Below, piece by piece: positions 26,877 to 35,849 of a stretch of DNA of 37,772 bases. The position numbers and the translations under genes were made by a program. The number at the start of each line of letters is the position of its first letter. Position 1 is the first letter of the stretch. The notes under the pieces are model-generated. The model saw nothing but the letters and a program-made list of their open reading frames with translations. It did not search any database and was not told where the DNA came from. This DNA is from Desulfocapsa sp. (GTDB lineage Bacteria > Desulfobacterota > Desulfobulbia > Desulfobulbales > Desulfocapsaceae): the NCBI GenBank assembly GCA_030145625.1, contig JAQYVF010000046.1:1-37772 (forward strand), read 5' to 3'.

Positions 26877-26979
26877 AGAGTTTTCTTTTGAGAATATGTT
26901 TTCAGATCCAGGTTTAAAAAAAATCAATTTGATTATTGCGCAACTATTAGGACGTAACACCTGAAAGTGTCGATAGATA

Positions 26980-28575
26980 CTACTCCACCATCAAAAGGGT
27001 TTTCTGCTGATACCCTTTCACCCCTGTAAGAACGGCATCATCAATCAATGTTTCTTCGAGACTTGCCTCAGTCAAATCCGCACCAGACAAATCGGCCTTG
27101 TACAAATCAGCTCTGTCCAAATCAGCCTTTCGAAGATCTGCCTCTGAAAGATTCGCTCCTTTGAGATTGGCCCCATCCAGATCAGCTTCTTTAAGATTTG
27201 CCCGCCGCAGATTTGCTCCTTCAAGATCAGCCTCCTCAAGATCCTCACCACTGAGATCAGCACCTTCCAGGTTACATCCATAACATTGATTCGTTTCCAG
27301 TAAATGCTCTACATTAGTTAGTACCTCAGAATCAGAAGAAGGCAAATTCTCTACAATAGTAGTGTCCATATTTTCCTGTATCACCTCTTCCATTGTATCT
27401 TTCTCTGTCAATTTTACAGGAATCGACTCCAGGTCATCTGATAACTGCTTTTCCTGAACCACAGCCTGTTCTACTGCAGCAACAGGGGAATCCACACCAT
27501 TTTCATCAGAAATATTTTCCTGTTCCGGAAGGGAATCAGCTATTGCTTCACCAGGATCTTTTGTATTTGTTTGAGATTCGTCGTCGATCGCGGCAATAGA
27601 CATTTCTTTCTTAGAGACAGGCTCCAAAACTGCAACAACTTCAGTCGCGGCATCATCTGTTATATTAGTTTCAATATGTTGATCATTAACGATGGTGGCA
27701 GTCGCATCCACCCTGCCCTCACCCTTCTCAATCTTTGAAGTTTGATTTGTCGGCGAAACAGCCGAAGACCTCTCATCTCTGTTCTCTTTCTTTATTGTAA
27801 CTGCCTCCAGGTCATCTCTACTATCATTAGTGGCAATGCTACTTTTCTCCACATCAGGAGAAGGCATACGAACCTGTTGTATTGAGGGAGCTACTTTAGC
27901 TTCAGGGGCAGCTACGCTTTGCTGGGGGACTAATACTTCACTTGATGCTGTCAGGTCTTTTGTGGGACTGTCTTCTGGGCTATTCTCATCAACTTCATTC
28001 TTTTCTACTATTTTAATATCCTCGGCAGGCAAGACCGGTGGTATTTCTTCAAAATCACGTCTTGGGCGAATACTCATTTCCTCTGTTTTAGTGGCGATTT
28101 TTGGTTTCACCGTGTCTTCCACATAAATCGTTTCTTCAACGTCACTTACCTGCTCCTCAGAATATGGCTTTGTGGTTATCAATTCACCATCAAGGAGGAC
28201 TCCACTCATATAGGCACCGGCAAATGAGGTTCCCCTGAGATTAGCACCACGAAGATCTGCATCTGCTAAGTCTGCACCACCAAATCCAACTTCTCGTAAA
28301 TCAGCTCCACGCAAATTTGCTTCTGTGAGATTTGTAAGATTCAGTTTGGCTCGTGATAAATTTGCCCCTTCCAAGTTTGCACCAGAAAGATCCATTCGAA
28401 TCAGATTAGCGCCACTTAAATCACACTGAGGACAGTTCTTGGTCTGTTGCAAAGTAGTGATATTTCCCTGTACCTCTGTTGACGTAGAAAGCTCTCCACA
28501 TAAGGCTGAACTCGCTATGATTGATAATGGTAATAGGGCAAACCCGGAAAACAGATATCGCTTTACTCCAAACAT
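26980..28575 (-). CDS. Secreted or periplasmic protein with two pentapeptide-repeat blocks
   Basis: A 531-residue protein. A signal peptide covers about 1-26 (YLFSGFALLPLSIIASSALC). The first pentapeptide block is about 51-137 and the second about 434-520, both built from A(D/N)Lxx units that form a right-handed quadrilateral beta-helix. Each block is introduced by a CxxC (Cys48/Cys51 and Cys431/Cys434) in a similar context (LxxTxxCxxC then the repeats). Between them lies a 285-residue acidic Ser/Thr/Glu-rich linker of low complexity. The function is unknown; the cytoplasmic gyrase-mimic role of Qnr-type proteins does not fit an exported protein. CAGGAG precedes the ATG. The gene stands alone on the minus strand. 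Confidence 0.82.
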   Translation of the reverse strand: MFGVKRYLFSGFALLPLSIIASSALCGELSTSTEVQGNITTLQQTKNCPQCDLSGANLIRMDLSGANLEGANLSRAKLNLTNLTEANLRGADLREVGFGGADLADADLRGANLRGTSFAGAYMSGVLLDGELITTKPYSEEQVSDVEETIYVEDTVKPKIATKTEEMSIRPRRDFEEIPPVLPAEDIKIVEKNEVDENSPEDSPTKDLTASSEVLVPQQSVAAPEAKVAPSIQQVRMPSPDVEKSSIATNDSRDDLEAVTIKKENRDERSSAVSPTNQTSKIEKGEGRVDATATIVNDQHIETNITDDAATEVVAVLEPVSKKEMSIAAIDDESQTNTKDPGEAIADSLPEQENISDENGVDSPVAAVEQAVVQEKQLSDDLESIPVKLTEKDTMEEVIQENMDTTIVENLPSSDSEVLTNVEHLLETNQCYGCNLEGADLSGEDLEEADLEGANLRRANLKEADLDGANLKGANLSEADLRKADLDRADLYKADLSGADLTEASLEETLIDDAVLTGVKGYQQKTLLMVE

Positions 28576-28684
28576 GAATTCTCCTGCTGGAAAGTGTGAT
28601 TTATCAAAGATAGTTTAATCGTAAAATCTTAAACATACCCTATTCTCTAAAACAGAGTCAAGAACGTTACCAGCGAAGAACAAA

Positions 28685-28716
28685 AAAAAAGGGACGCTGA
28701 AGAGCGTCCCTTTTTT
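28685..28716 (-). terminator. Bidirectional Rho-independent terminator
   Basis: AAAAAAGGGACGCT pairs perfectly with AGCGTCCCTTTTTT around a GAAG loop, with T tracts on both strands. It ends the ferredoxin/NrfD/cytochrome operon and isolates the pentapeptide gene. A second hairpin (CACTACCC 28724-28731 with GGGTAGTG 28741-28748) lies just upstream in the minus-strand transcript. The rest of 28576-28895 shows nothing else. Confidence 0.88.
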
Positions 28717-28895
28717 GGGCTTTCACTACCCCTGTAAAATGGGTAGTGGAAAATATTTAATACATACTAGTTACTACCTATCCACGAATGGCCATTTCTT
28801 TCTAAGTCCTCATTCCTACAAGCCACCTATAATCAATTGATTTGGATGGCTTGAATGAAAAAACTTTTTCCAATTTTGTGGATATAAATAAGACT

Positions 28896-29723
28896 TTAAG
28901 ACTTCTCAGCTTCTGAATATTTAAGTTTATGTTGTCTGAGTATATTATCAACAGAGCGCATATTTCCTTTCATATAGAAAATATTCGGTTTTGTATCATC
29001 TGCAGGTCGCAATACCCAAACCTTCTCTTCAAGCTGATGAACAAGTTTGTAAACAATATTTTCAGGGTCTGTAAGATTGCCAAAAGTCCTGGCACCTGTC
29101 GGACAGGCAGCTGAACAGCCAGTCTGCTTCTTTCCTTTAGATAATCTTTCTTCCCAACAGAAGTCACACTTATCAACTGCACGTCTTGCAGGACTGAAAT
29201 ATCTGGCATCATAGGGACAGGCAAGCATACATGTTTTACACCCAATACACTTCCTGCTTTCCATGCGGACTATGCCTGTAATGGGATCCTTATAGGTTGC
29301 CCTTGTTGGACACGCCCTTACACATGGTGCATCATTACAGTGATTACAGAGCACCGGAATAAACTCAACCTGTTTATCGAGTGTACCCGCATACCTTTTG
29401 GTTAAAATACGTGTTCTATATCCATAATCAGGCACATGATTTGTGCTTTTACATGCATCAACACATTTTTCACAATCAATACAGAGTGTTTGACGGATAA
29501 CCATACTGTAGTGTGGATTATATGGATATTTTTTAACAAAATCGACTCCACCACCTGATGCATGGGCAGTACCAACAATAGAGGTCAAAGACAGTATCTT
29601 TCCACCTGCATATACACCGGCTACGGCAAGTCCAAGTTTCAAAAACTTTCTTCTTTCCTGAGCGGTAACAGACTCCGTACCCTCATTCTTCAGATTATCA
29701 AAATTTATTTTAGGAAATTTCAT
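28896..29723 (-). CDS. Tat-exported four-cluster [4Fe-4S] ferredoxin subunit (DsrO/HmcB/NrfC-like)
   Basis: A 275-residue periplasmic electron-transfer subunit. A Tat signal is visible (ERRKFLKLGLAVAGVYAGG, about 24-42). Four cysteine groups follow: CIDCEKCVDAC, CNHCNDAPCVRACP, CIGCKTCMLACP and CDFCWEERL with GCSAACPTGA, the usual four-cubane pattern. It should pass electrons between the membrane NrfD-like partner upstream and the multihaem cytochrome. The ATG at 29723 is chosen (AAAGGA upstream); the in-frame TTG at 29741 is not needed. It is the last gene of the three-gene operon. Confidence 0.92.
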   Translation of the reverse strand: MKFPKINFDNLKNEGTESVTAQERRKFLKLGLAVAGVYAGGKILSLTSIVGTAHASGGGVDFVKKYPYNPHYSMVIRQTLCIDCEKCVDACKSTNHVPDYGYRTRILTKRYAGTLDKQVEFIPVLCNHCNDAPCVRACPTRATYKDPITGIVRMESRKCIGCKTCMLACPYDARYFSPARRAVDKCDFCWEERLSKGKKQTGCSAACPTGARTFGNLTDPENIVYKLVHQLEEKVWVLRPADDTKPNIFYMKGNMRSVDNILRQHKLKYSEAEKS

Positions 29724-29812
29724 GTGATAAAATCCTTTCAAATATTCGTTCTATATGAGTGTCTCTTATGCCAGCCTGATTCAAGCCGACAAAAGAGACA
29801 TTTTCATTTCAA

Positions 29813-31120
29813 TTACCAGATCCTGTGATGACGCTTCATAGCATCTTCTTCTGTCTCGCCTTCTTCCATAAAGTGAATAGCACCACAACCTGGACAGATA
29901 TAACCACTATCCGGAACGATCTCATGTTTTTCAAGCTGATGGCCATTGAGCATCTTCTCACCGGCAAAATAGGCAAAACCAATAAAGGCTAAACCAAAAA
30001 TGGAAGCCATAATTTCGTGAAAGGACGGTGTATACTTCAGCATATCTGCCGCTTCGACAACTCCCATGGAATGATAAACAGATTCCATCTGCCCAGGAAT
30101 AACGATGTCATAGCGCATGAAAAAGATTCCAATCATCATGAGACCGGTTGCAACCAGAATCAGATTGAAATTATTTCCACGCGAACGGATCAAAAGATAC
30201 AGAGGCAGGAACATACCAAGAAAAACTTCAAAGACCCAAAAATTGATGGCATAATCCCCTGTCAAAAAGGACATGATAACCAATGTTTTTCCCTCAGAAA
30301 CCATACCTGTGATTATTTTCCATATGGTAAAAAAGATAATTACAGAGATGAGGAAAATAGTAACCTGAGTGATGGCTTTTACAGAGCGTTCCATGCGCTG
30401 ATTCATGATTTCAGGATTGATTCTCCAACCAAGGGTAGTGAAAAAGAGAATGGCACAGCCGCCTGACATTGCTGCAGAAAAAATAAAATAAATAGGCAGA
30501 TAAGGACCGTACCAGAAGGGCCTTCCGTGTAACATTCCGAAAACTGCTCCAAGATTACTATGAGCTGCAATACCTACCACCAATCCAAAAAATCCCATCA
30601 ATCGAGAGAGTGTATGGTTCTGTTCAAGCAGAAAGTAATACTCAATGACCATGAAGACCAAATAAGCACCATAGAGTGTTCCCATCCACCACATATTGGA
30701 AACAAAATTGGGTGAAAAGACATTCCAGATTGCCATTCGGAAAGGATTTTCAATATCAAAGAAAATGATACCAAACCCTCCGAACATAAATATAATAGAC
30801 ATAAATACTGCCCGTTTAGCTATGGGCATAAATGCTTCACCGCCAAAGACATGACCTATGGAGGACACAATACAGAGACCTGTTGAAGTAACAACACAGA
30901 AAATGTATGCAGAAATAAGTAAGCCCCAGGAAATCTCACGAGTTACGCCATAGACATGATGATACCCTACAAGCAATCCATGAAGGCCGACAGCTGCGCC
31001 GGCAAGGGCAAGGAGGACAAAAGACCCCATAACCATTTTGTATCCGGTGCTTGCGTCTTTCAAGGCTGCTACGCCATGAAAACCCCACCTTTTTGAAATG
31101 TTAACCATCCTTCCAGTCAT
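29813..31120 (-). CDS. NrfD/PsrC-family integral membrane subunit with C-terminal zinc ribbon
   Basis: A 435-residue polytopic membrane protein of the NrfD/DsrP/HmcC type, with about ten hydrophobic helices (residues about 28-385). In this family it exchanges electrons with the menaquinone pool next to a periplasmic Fe-S subunit. The C-terminal cytoplasmic tail carries YICPGCGAIHFMEEGE, a CPxCG knuckle that could bind zinc or iron but lacks the second cysteine pair of a rubredoxin. GAGGAG precedes the ATG. It lies 89 bp after the cytochrome gene and 89 bp before the ferredoxin gene. Confidence 0.9.
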   Translation of the reverse strand: MTGRMVNISKRWGFHGVAALKDASTGYKMVMGSFVLLALAGAAVGLHGLLVGYHHVYGVTREISWGLLISAYIFCVVTSTGLCIVSSIGHVFGGEAFMPIAKRAVFMSIIFMFGGFGIIFFDIENPFRMAIWNVFSPNFVSNMWWMGTLYGAYLVFMVIEYYFLLEQNHTLSRLMGFFGLVVGIAAHSNLGAVFGMLHGRPFWYGPYLPIYFIFSAAMSGGCAILFFTTLGWRINPEIMNQRMERSVKAITQVTIFLISVIIFFTIWKIITGMVSEGKTLVIMSFLTGDYAINFWVFEVFLGMFLPLYLLIRSRGNNFNLILVATGLMMIGIFFMRYDIVIPGQMESVYHSMGVVEAADMLKYTPSFHEIMASIFGLAFIGFAYFAGEKMLNGHQLEKHEIVPDSGYICPGCGAIHFMEEGETEEDAMKRHHRIW

Positions 31121-31198
31121 CTTTTCTCCTCTTAAATTTATGCTTTAAAAATATACATTATCTATGAGCTACATGAAATAAGGTGATATTATTGAAAA

Positions 31199-31220
31199 CA
31201 GGTCATCATTTAATGACCTG
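31199..31220 (-). terminator. Intercistronic hairpin at the end of the cytochrome gene
   Basis: CAGGTCAT (31199-31206) pairs with ATGACCTG (31213-31220), overlapping the cytochrome stop codon, followed on the minus strand by TGTTTTCAAT. It could be a partial terminator or mRNA stabiliser that lowers nrfD expression relative to the cytochrome. Confidence 0.4.
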
Positions 31221-32151
31221 CTCCATGTGCTTCATTTTTTTTGTCGCCACCTGTCATCTTGTCATAACCTTTCACGCCAATATGACAAACAGTACACCTG
31301 GTAAGATAACCAAAAGCCTGCGATGAATCATGGCAGGTACCGCAGTATTTGCTATGGAGATTCTCAAGGTATATTCGCTTTTCAGCAGGATCTTCAGAAA
31401 GTATAAACTCCTGACCTTCAACATCACCTTTTTTCATTGCAAAAACTTCTTTATGACATGAATCACAAGCCAAATTTTCTTTTTCAACATGGATATCGTG
31501 ATCAAAGATAACTGACTTAACAGGTTTATTGAAAACAATTATTTCTGTGGGTGGGAAGTGACAAGATTCACACTGGGTAGAGGAATCAAAGGCATCGTCA
31601 CCATTATGACAAGAACCACAATAATTTCCATTTTTAAAGGATGCCATTGTGAAATCGTTATTCATTGTTGCTGCGCCTTTTTTCATAGCAAATGTTCCGC
31701 TATGACAGCTACTACATTCGAGACCAAAATCTTCAACATGGGCAGTGTGGCTAAAAGCGGCCTTAGTAGGCACTTCCCAGATAATTGGATCTTCTGCAAC
31801 ACCATGGCAAGCCATACAGTTGGTATCTGTTGAAAAAGCAGTGTCACCATCATGACAGGCGCCACAAAATTGCCCTTCGGCCATAGCCTTCATCGTAAAT
31901 TTACGAGATTTCACAGCAATACCACGCTGCATGGAAAACACATCATCATGGCAGGAGGAGCATTCCAGCCCAGCTTCCATTGTATGAACTTTGTGATCAA
32001 AGGTGGCTTTGATTGGTTTATTCCACTCAATGGTGGTTTTAGGGCCATACAACTTAACATCGTACTCTTCTTCAGTCAGGCCATTGCCTGCAAAAAGCAG
32101 AGAAGCCGCTAGGGTCATAAAACTTGCTGTTAATACTGGACGTTTGATCAT
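31210..32151 (-). CDS. Periplasmic nonahaem cytochrome c of three c7-type trihaem modules
   Basis: A 313-residue protein with an N-terminal signal peptide (about 1-24). Nine CxxCH haem sites lie at 64, 96, 112, 146, 178, 194, 229, 270 and 286. They fall into three repeats, each with an F-x-H-x-x-H ligand motif (FDHKVH, FSHTAH, FDHDIH), a first CxxCH, a loop, CGxCHxGxxAF and a final CxxCH. This is the c7-type trihaem module in triplicate. It probably carries electrons to or from the NrfD/ferredoxin pair encoded downstream, in a layout similar to the Cbc- and Dsr/Hmc-type complexes of Desulfobacterota. The substrate is unknown. GGAG precedes the ATG. Confidence 0.93.
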   Translation of the reverse strand: MIKRPVLTASFMTLAASLLFAGNGLTEEEYDVKLYGPKTTIEWNKPIKATFDHKVHTMEAGLECSSCHDDVFSMQRGIAVKSRKFTMKAMAEGQFCGACHDGDTAFSTDTNCMACHGVAEDPIIWEVPTKAAFSHTAHVEDFGLECSSCHSGTFAMKKGAATMNNDFTMASFKNGNYCGSCHNGDDAFDSSTQCESCHFPPTEIIVFNKPVKSVIFDHDIHVEKENLACDSCHKEVFAMKKGDVEGQEFILSEDPAEKRIYLENLHSKYCGTCHDSSQAFGYLTRCTVCHIGVKGYDKMTGGDKKNEAHGAGH

Positions 32152-32544
32152 TGTTGTGCTCCAGAAGATTTTAGTCAGAGTGAAATATATGCCAATAGGA
32201 TTTAAGAGTTACAACACATAGAAATTTCTATGTGTTGTAACTCTTAAATAAAAAACCTTTGTTAGCCTGAAAAAATGGCGAAACCACTGATAATAATTAC
32301 CAGTATCCTTAATATTTTATTCTAGTTTGACGGGAGGACTTACCTGCATCAGAAAAAACTGTCAAGGAAAATTTAAAATCAAACCTCAATTTAATAAAAC
32401 AATTAACAACTACACAAAAGTCTACTTCATATTTTAATATCTCAAAAATAAATTGTTAAATTACCACGATGCTTCAATCAGTTATGTGCTTATGGAAATT
32501 TCAGCAAACCCCACATTTAAACATTCGCACATAACGATCTTTGT
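32152..32544. other. Intergenic region upstream of the cytochrome operon
   Basis: These 393 AT-rich bases hold a long perfect palindrome (32200-32249) and otherwise no ORF of coding character. The cytochrome promoter should lie here. I see no -24/-12 element, and no ATPase-domain remnant downstream of the truncated kinase-like gene. Confidence 0.5.
32200..32249. repeat. 50-bp perfect palindrome without a spacer
   Basis: The 25-base left arm (32200-32224, containing AAGAGTTACAACACATAGAA) is exactly complementary to the right arm (32225-32249), and the axis falls in GAAATTTC. It lies 49-98 bp upstream of the cytochrome ATG. It may be an operator, a cruciform-forming site or a transcript-end hairpin of the upstream gene. 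Confidence 0.9.
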
Positions 32545-33450
32545 TCATATCTCTTTATTGAGCTGAGCAATTCGTTCAGCAGCATCGATAATATTGTGAA
32601 GGATTTGTATCTCCTCATCACCAGCTCCAACTTCTCGATATGAATCAGAAAGTAATTGAGCATAATTGATAATACCATTTGATAAATTTGTACTCTCATT
32701 GATAATCCCGGCAAGTTTCTCATCATGAGAGCGAATTGTTTCTTCAGTTCCTGTTAGATTCTTGCTCTTCTTAATTAAGTCATTTACTGAATTTGTAAAT
32801 TCTGTGATTTCAACACAAGCATTTTGATCATAACTAAATCCATTAACAAAAACATCCGGGTCTTCTGTCTGCTCTGAAAGGCGTAGCAGTGGGAGCATGG
32901 TTTTTTTATAAAGAAGAATTAATGAAAAGCTGATCAAACAGATAACAGCACCCAAGGCACCTATCATTATTGTTTGAAACTGAACGACTTTTGCCCTCAT
33001 CTGGCTGACAATAATTCTATCAAACTGCATCAAGTATTCTGCTAAGATACGCATTTTATTCTGCAGAGTGCGACTATGCGCTACTTTGTCACCAATAGAA
33101 AGAATTTCCTTCGATGAAATAACCAGGCCGGATAGGTCTACTTGTTTTGCCATATCAAGACGATACTCACCGGGGATAAGAGTGTTTTCCTGTAATCTTG
33201 CAAGAGTAGAATTAAGATTTTTAAGCTGATCCGCTGCACTGACAATTTTTTCCCAGTCTTTTTCTATCAATGATGTAGTGATCTGCTCTCTTATGGTGGA
33301 GAATTGAAAGATCACCTTTTCACTCTGAGTTATAATCGTATTATATCTCTCTGTGAGCTGATACTGGCGGACACTGAGGATAATGACAAAAACGAGTAAG
33401 GCCGCAACTATAATAAAAGCAAGGTAGCTTGTTTTTTTTAATGAACGCAT
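32545..33450 (-). CDS. Degenerate histidine-kinase-like membrane sensor lacking His and ATPase domain
   Basis: A 301-residue protein. TM1 is at about 8-27, a periplasmic helical domain at about 28-160, and TM2 at about 161-181. A linker follows, then a dimerisation-like helical pair (about 244-300). The segment AGIINESTNLSNGIINYAQLL aligns by eye with the AHEINNPLxGIxNYAQLL type of kinase DHp domain. However, the His-Glu and Asn-Pro-Leu features are lost, and the protein ends in AERIAQLNKEI exactly where the ATPase domain should begin. The sequence after the stop shows no continuation in another frame. It may signal by heterodimerising with a real kinase, or be a scaffold. It starts only three bases after the ftsH stop, so the two are cotranscribed. 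Confidence 0.75.
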   Translation of the reverse strand: MRSLKKTSYLAFIIVAALLVFVIILSVRQYQLTERYNTIITQSEKVIFQFSTIREQITTSLIEKDWEKIVSAADQLKNLNSTLARLQENTLIPGEYRLDMAKQVDLSGLVISSKEILSIGDKVAHSRTLQNKMRILAEYLMQFDRIIVSQMRAKVVQFQTIMIGALGAVICLISFSLILLYKKTMLPLLRLSEQTEDPDVFVNGFSYDQNACVEITEFTNSVNDLIKKSKNLTGTEETIRSHDEKLAGIINESTNLSNGIINYAQLLSDSYREVGAGDEEIQILHNIIDAAERIAQLNKEI

Positions 33451-33453
33451 AAA

Positions 33454-35322
33454 TTATTTTCTTAATTTGGAATGGATACAACTCTCAGCTGCCGGGCAAG
33501 TTCGACATTGATTAGTTTCATTTTTGCCAGCCTCAATTTTTTCAGTAAAACGACAATCCATGATTATCTCAAACTCCTCTTCATCGAGAGTCTCTACCTC
33601 AAGAAGAATTTCAGCAAGCTGCTTTAAGAGATAAAATCGCTCCTTAAGGATTTGGACGGCCTCTTTGTTACACGTTTCAAGTAATTTTTTAATTTCTTTA
33701 TCAACTGATTCAGATGTTCGATCGCTCATTTCCAGACGTTGGGTTGCTCGACCGATAAAACCTGAATCATCAATGACCATAGCCTGGGGGCCAATTATAT
33801 CGGACATCCCCCACTTACAAATCATGTTAGTTGCAATTTCTGTTGCCTGACTAATATCTCCCTGAGCTCCAGTTGTCCTCTGCTGAAATGCAATTTCTTC
33901 TGCAGCTCTCCCGCCCATAAGAATGGTAATTCTACTTTTCAGGTAATCATAACTATAACTACTCCGGTCAGTCACAGAAAGTTGTTGCGTCTGCCCCAAG
34001 GCACGACCTCGCGGAATAATAGTAATTTTATGGATAGGATCAGCATGGGGAAGCGTTTTGGCGACTATTGCATGCCCTGCCTCATGTAACGCCAGAACCT
34101 TGCGATCTTTTTCAGAAATAATCATCCCTTTGCGCTCAACACCCATAAGTATACGATCACTTGCAAGTTCAAAATCCTCATGTTCGACATTGTTTTTTCC
34201 GTTTCTGGCTGCCATAAGGGCTGCTTCATTAACAAGATTAGCAAGCTCAGCACCTGTAAAGCCGGGAACCATATGAGCAATTTTATCAATATCTATGTCC
34301 GGAGAAAGAGCAACTTTGTTCCCGTGAACTTGTAAGATTTTTTTTCTTCCTCTGATATCCGGTGGTAAAATGTTAACCTGGCGATCAAAACGACCAGGTC
34401 GTCGTAAGGCCGGGTCCAATATATCTGGTCTGTTCGTTGCAGCCAGAACGACAATCGTATCTGAAATACTAAACCCATCCATCTCCACAAGTAGCGCATT
34501 CAAAGTCTGACTTCTCTCATCTTGACCACTGGCAGTGACTCCCCCGGCACGAATTCCGCCGACTGCATCGATTTCATCTATAAAAATGATACAGGGAGAG
34601 TGTGTTTTTGCCTCTTTGAAAATATCTCTCACTCGAGAGGCACCTACCCCAACAAACATTTCGACAAAATCTGATCCACTAAAATTATAAAATGGAACTT
34701 TCGCTTCACCTGCTATTGCTCTCGCCAGTAATGTTTTACCTGTACCAGGCGGGCCTTGAAGAAGTATACCTTTTGGACTGACCGCGCCAATTTTACTATA
34801 TTGATTCGGATCTTTGAGGAAATTGACAATTTCCTGCAACTCTTCCAGTGCCTCTGGGATACCTGCGACATCATCAAATGTGACAAGTTTATTCCCACTC
34901 GCCGGTAAAATGAGTTTATCTGATGCGAATTTATTTTCTTTCTCTTCAAGTCTTCTTTTCCTGCTTAATGAAATTATAACCGTTAACAACAGTAAAATTA
35001 CATAAACCAGTGCTACTGCCTGAAATATTTCTTCTGAACGATCTTTTTTGAAATTAATCTGAATGTCTCTATCTTGAAGCTCAGAGATAAGTTTTTCAGG
35101 GTTGGGAACAGTGGTTTCATAACGATCTCCTGCAACATGCTGGGCAATAACCTTGTTTCCAGTAAAAGTAGTTGATGCAAGATCGTGATTAGTAAGACAA
35201 TGGCGAAATTCACTGTACGTCACAGTGCGCAATGTATGCTCAAGTATCCATAGGCCATAACCGCCACCAAGGAGCACTGTAAAAAGAAAAAATATAAAAA
35301 GATTTCGAATCAAGACGGCCAT
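33454..35322 (-). CDS. ftsH: ATP-dependent zinc metalloprotease FtsH with cysteine-rich tail
   Basis: FtsH is a membrane-anchored AAA+ protease that extracts and degrades membrane and regulatory proteins. TM1 is at about 5-25, a periplasmic domain at about 30-97, TM2 at about 98-119. The ATPase has Walker A GPPGTGKT (190-197), Walker B IIFIDEID (245-252) and the arginine-finger region [20 protein letters not shown]. The protease zinc motif is HEAGH (413-417). The last 19 residues contain Cys606, Cys609 and Cys615 ([10 protein letters not shown]), which is not usual for FtsH. The location suggests a specialised second copy rather than the housekeeping one. It is cotranscribed with the kinase-like gene. 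Confidence 0.92.
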   Translation of the reverse strand: MAVLIRNLFIFFLFTVLLGGGYGLWILEHTLRTVTYSEFRHCLTNHDLASTTFTGNKVIAQHVAGDRYETTVPNPEKLISELQDRDIQINFKKDRSEEIFQAVALVYVILLLLTVIISLSRKRRLEEKENKFASDKLILPASGNKLVTFDDVAGIPEALEELQEIVNFLKDPNQYSKIGAVSPKGILLQGPPGTGKTLLARAIAGEAKVPFYNFSGSDFVEMFVGVGASRVRDIFKEAKTHSPCIIFIDEIDAVGGIRAGGVTASGQDERSQTLNALLVEMDGFSISDTIVVLAATNRPDILDPALRRPGRFDRQVNILPPDIRGRKKILQVHGNKVALSPDIDIDKIAHMVPGFTGAELANLVNEAALMAARNGKNNVEHEDFELASDRILMGVERKGMIISEKDRKVLALHEAGHAIVAKTLPHADPIHKITIIPRGRALGQTQQLSVTDRSSYSYDYLKSRITILMGGRAAEEIAFQQRTTGAQGDISQATEIATNMICKWGMSDIIGPQAMVIDDSGFIGRATQRLEMSDRTSESVDKEIKKLLETCNKEAVQILKERFYLLKQLAEILLEVETLDEEEFEIIMDCRFTEKIEAGKNETNQCRTCPAAESCIHSKLRK

Positions 35323-35489
35323 TACGTTACCTAAATTTTATTTTCATACCAAACATATCAACCAGTTAAGCGGCAAACCCAAAAAAACCGATGTGGAAAA
35401 AACGATTAAAACCTCAGCCAGAGGTAATACAAAAAAACAATTCTTCCAGTTAGTTGGATTAGTTATACATATATTCCAATGCATAAGTC

Positions 35490-35523
35490 AAAAAAAAGCC
35501 AGAGAGATATAATCTCTCTGGCT
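35490..35523 (-). terminator. Rho-independent terminator after the small-protein pair
   Basis: A perfect 12-bp stem, AGCCAGAGAGAT (35497-35508) with its complement (35512-35523) and a 3-nt loop, followed on the minus strand by eight T (35490-35497). It lies 62 bp beyond the stop of the 73-residue protein and 168 bp before ftsH, so ftsH needs its own promoter or readthrough. Confidence 0.9.
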
Positions 35524-35584
35524 CAGGATGAAAAATCAGGGACAAAAATAAATTATTACCGTATCTTATCGAAAATATGTTGTT

Positions 35585-35806
35585 TTACATACTCCCTGTA
35601 ACAGCTCCGAACAGACTTTTTGCGAGAGCTACTGGACTTCCGGCAGACATAAAGGCACTGGTAAGACAAATCACACCCCAGACGCCAACTCCTCCTGCGA
35701 AAGCAGCTGTTAGTATAGCACCAACTTTATAGAGCTCGCTATCAGTGTTTACAGCTTCGTGAACAGTAGTTTTTACATTTTGTTTTGTCAGTTCTGGATT
35801 GCTCAT
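35585..35806 (-). CDS. Small single-span membrane protein, paralogue D
   Basis: A 73-residue protein of unknown function. The N-terminal 25 or so residues are polar (MSNPELTKQNVKTTVHEAV). A hydrophobic helix follows at about 28-50 with the family core GVWGVICLTSAF, and an amphipathic C-terminal helix AGSPVALAKSLFGAVTG. It shares with paralogue B the segment TDSELYKVG before the membrane span, and is its closest relative in the window. AAGGA precedes the ATG. It is the second gene of a pair with paralogue C (43-bp gap), followed by a strong terminator. Confidence 0.82.
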   Translation of the reverse strand: MSNPELTKQNVKTTVHEAVNTDSELYKVGAILTAAFAGGVGVWGVICLTSAFMSAGSPVALAKSLFGAVTGSM

Positions 35807-35849
35807 GGGATAGTCCTTTTGTTTTTAATGAATGGATATATAACGAAAA

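Noticed and set aside
27098-27283. Plus-strand repetitive ORF rich in Ser/Ala/Arg
   Set aside because: It is the antisense image of the second pentapeptide block; its repeat pattern is a by-product of the 15-bp periodicity.
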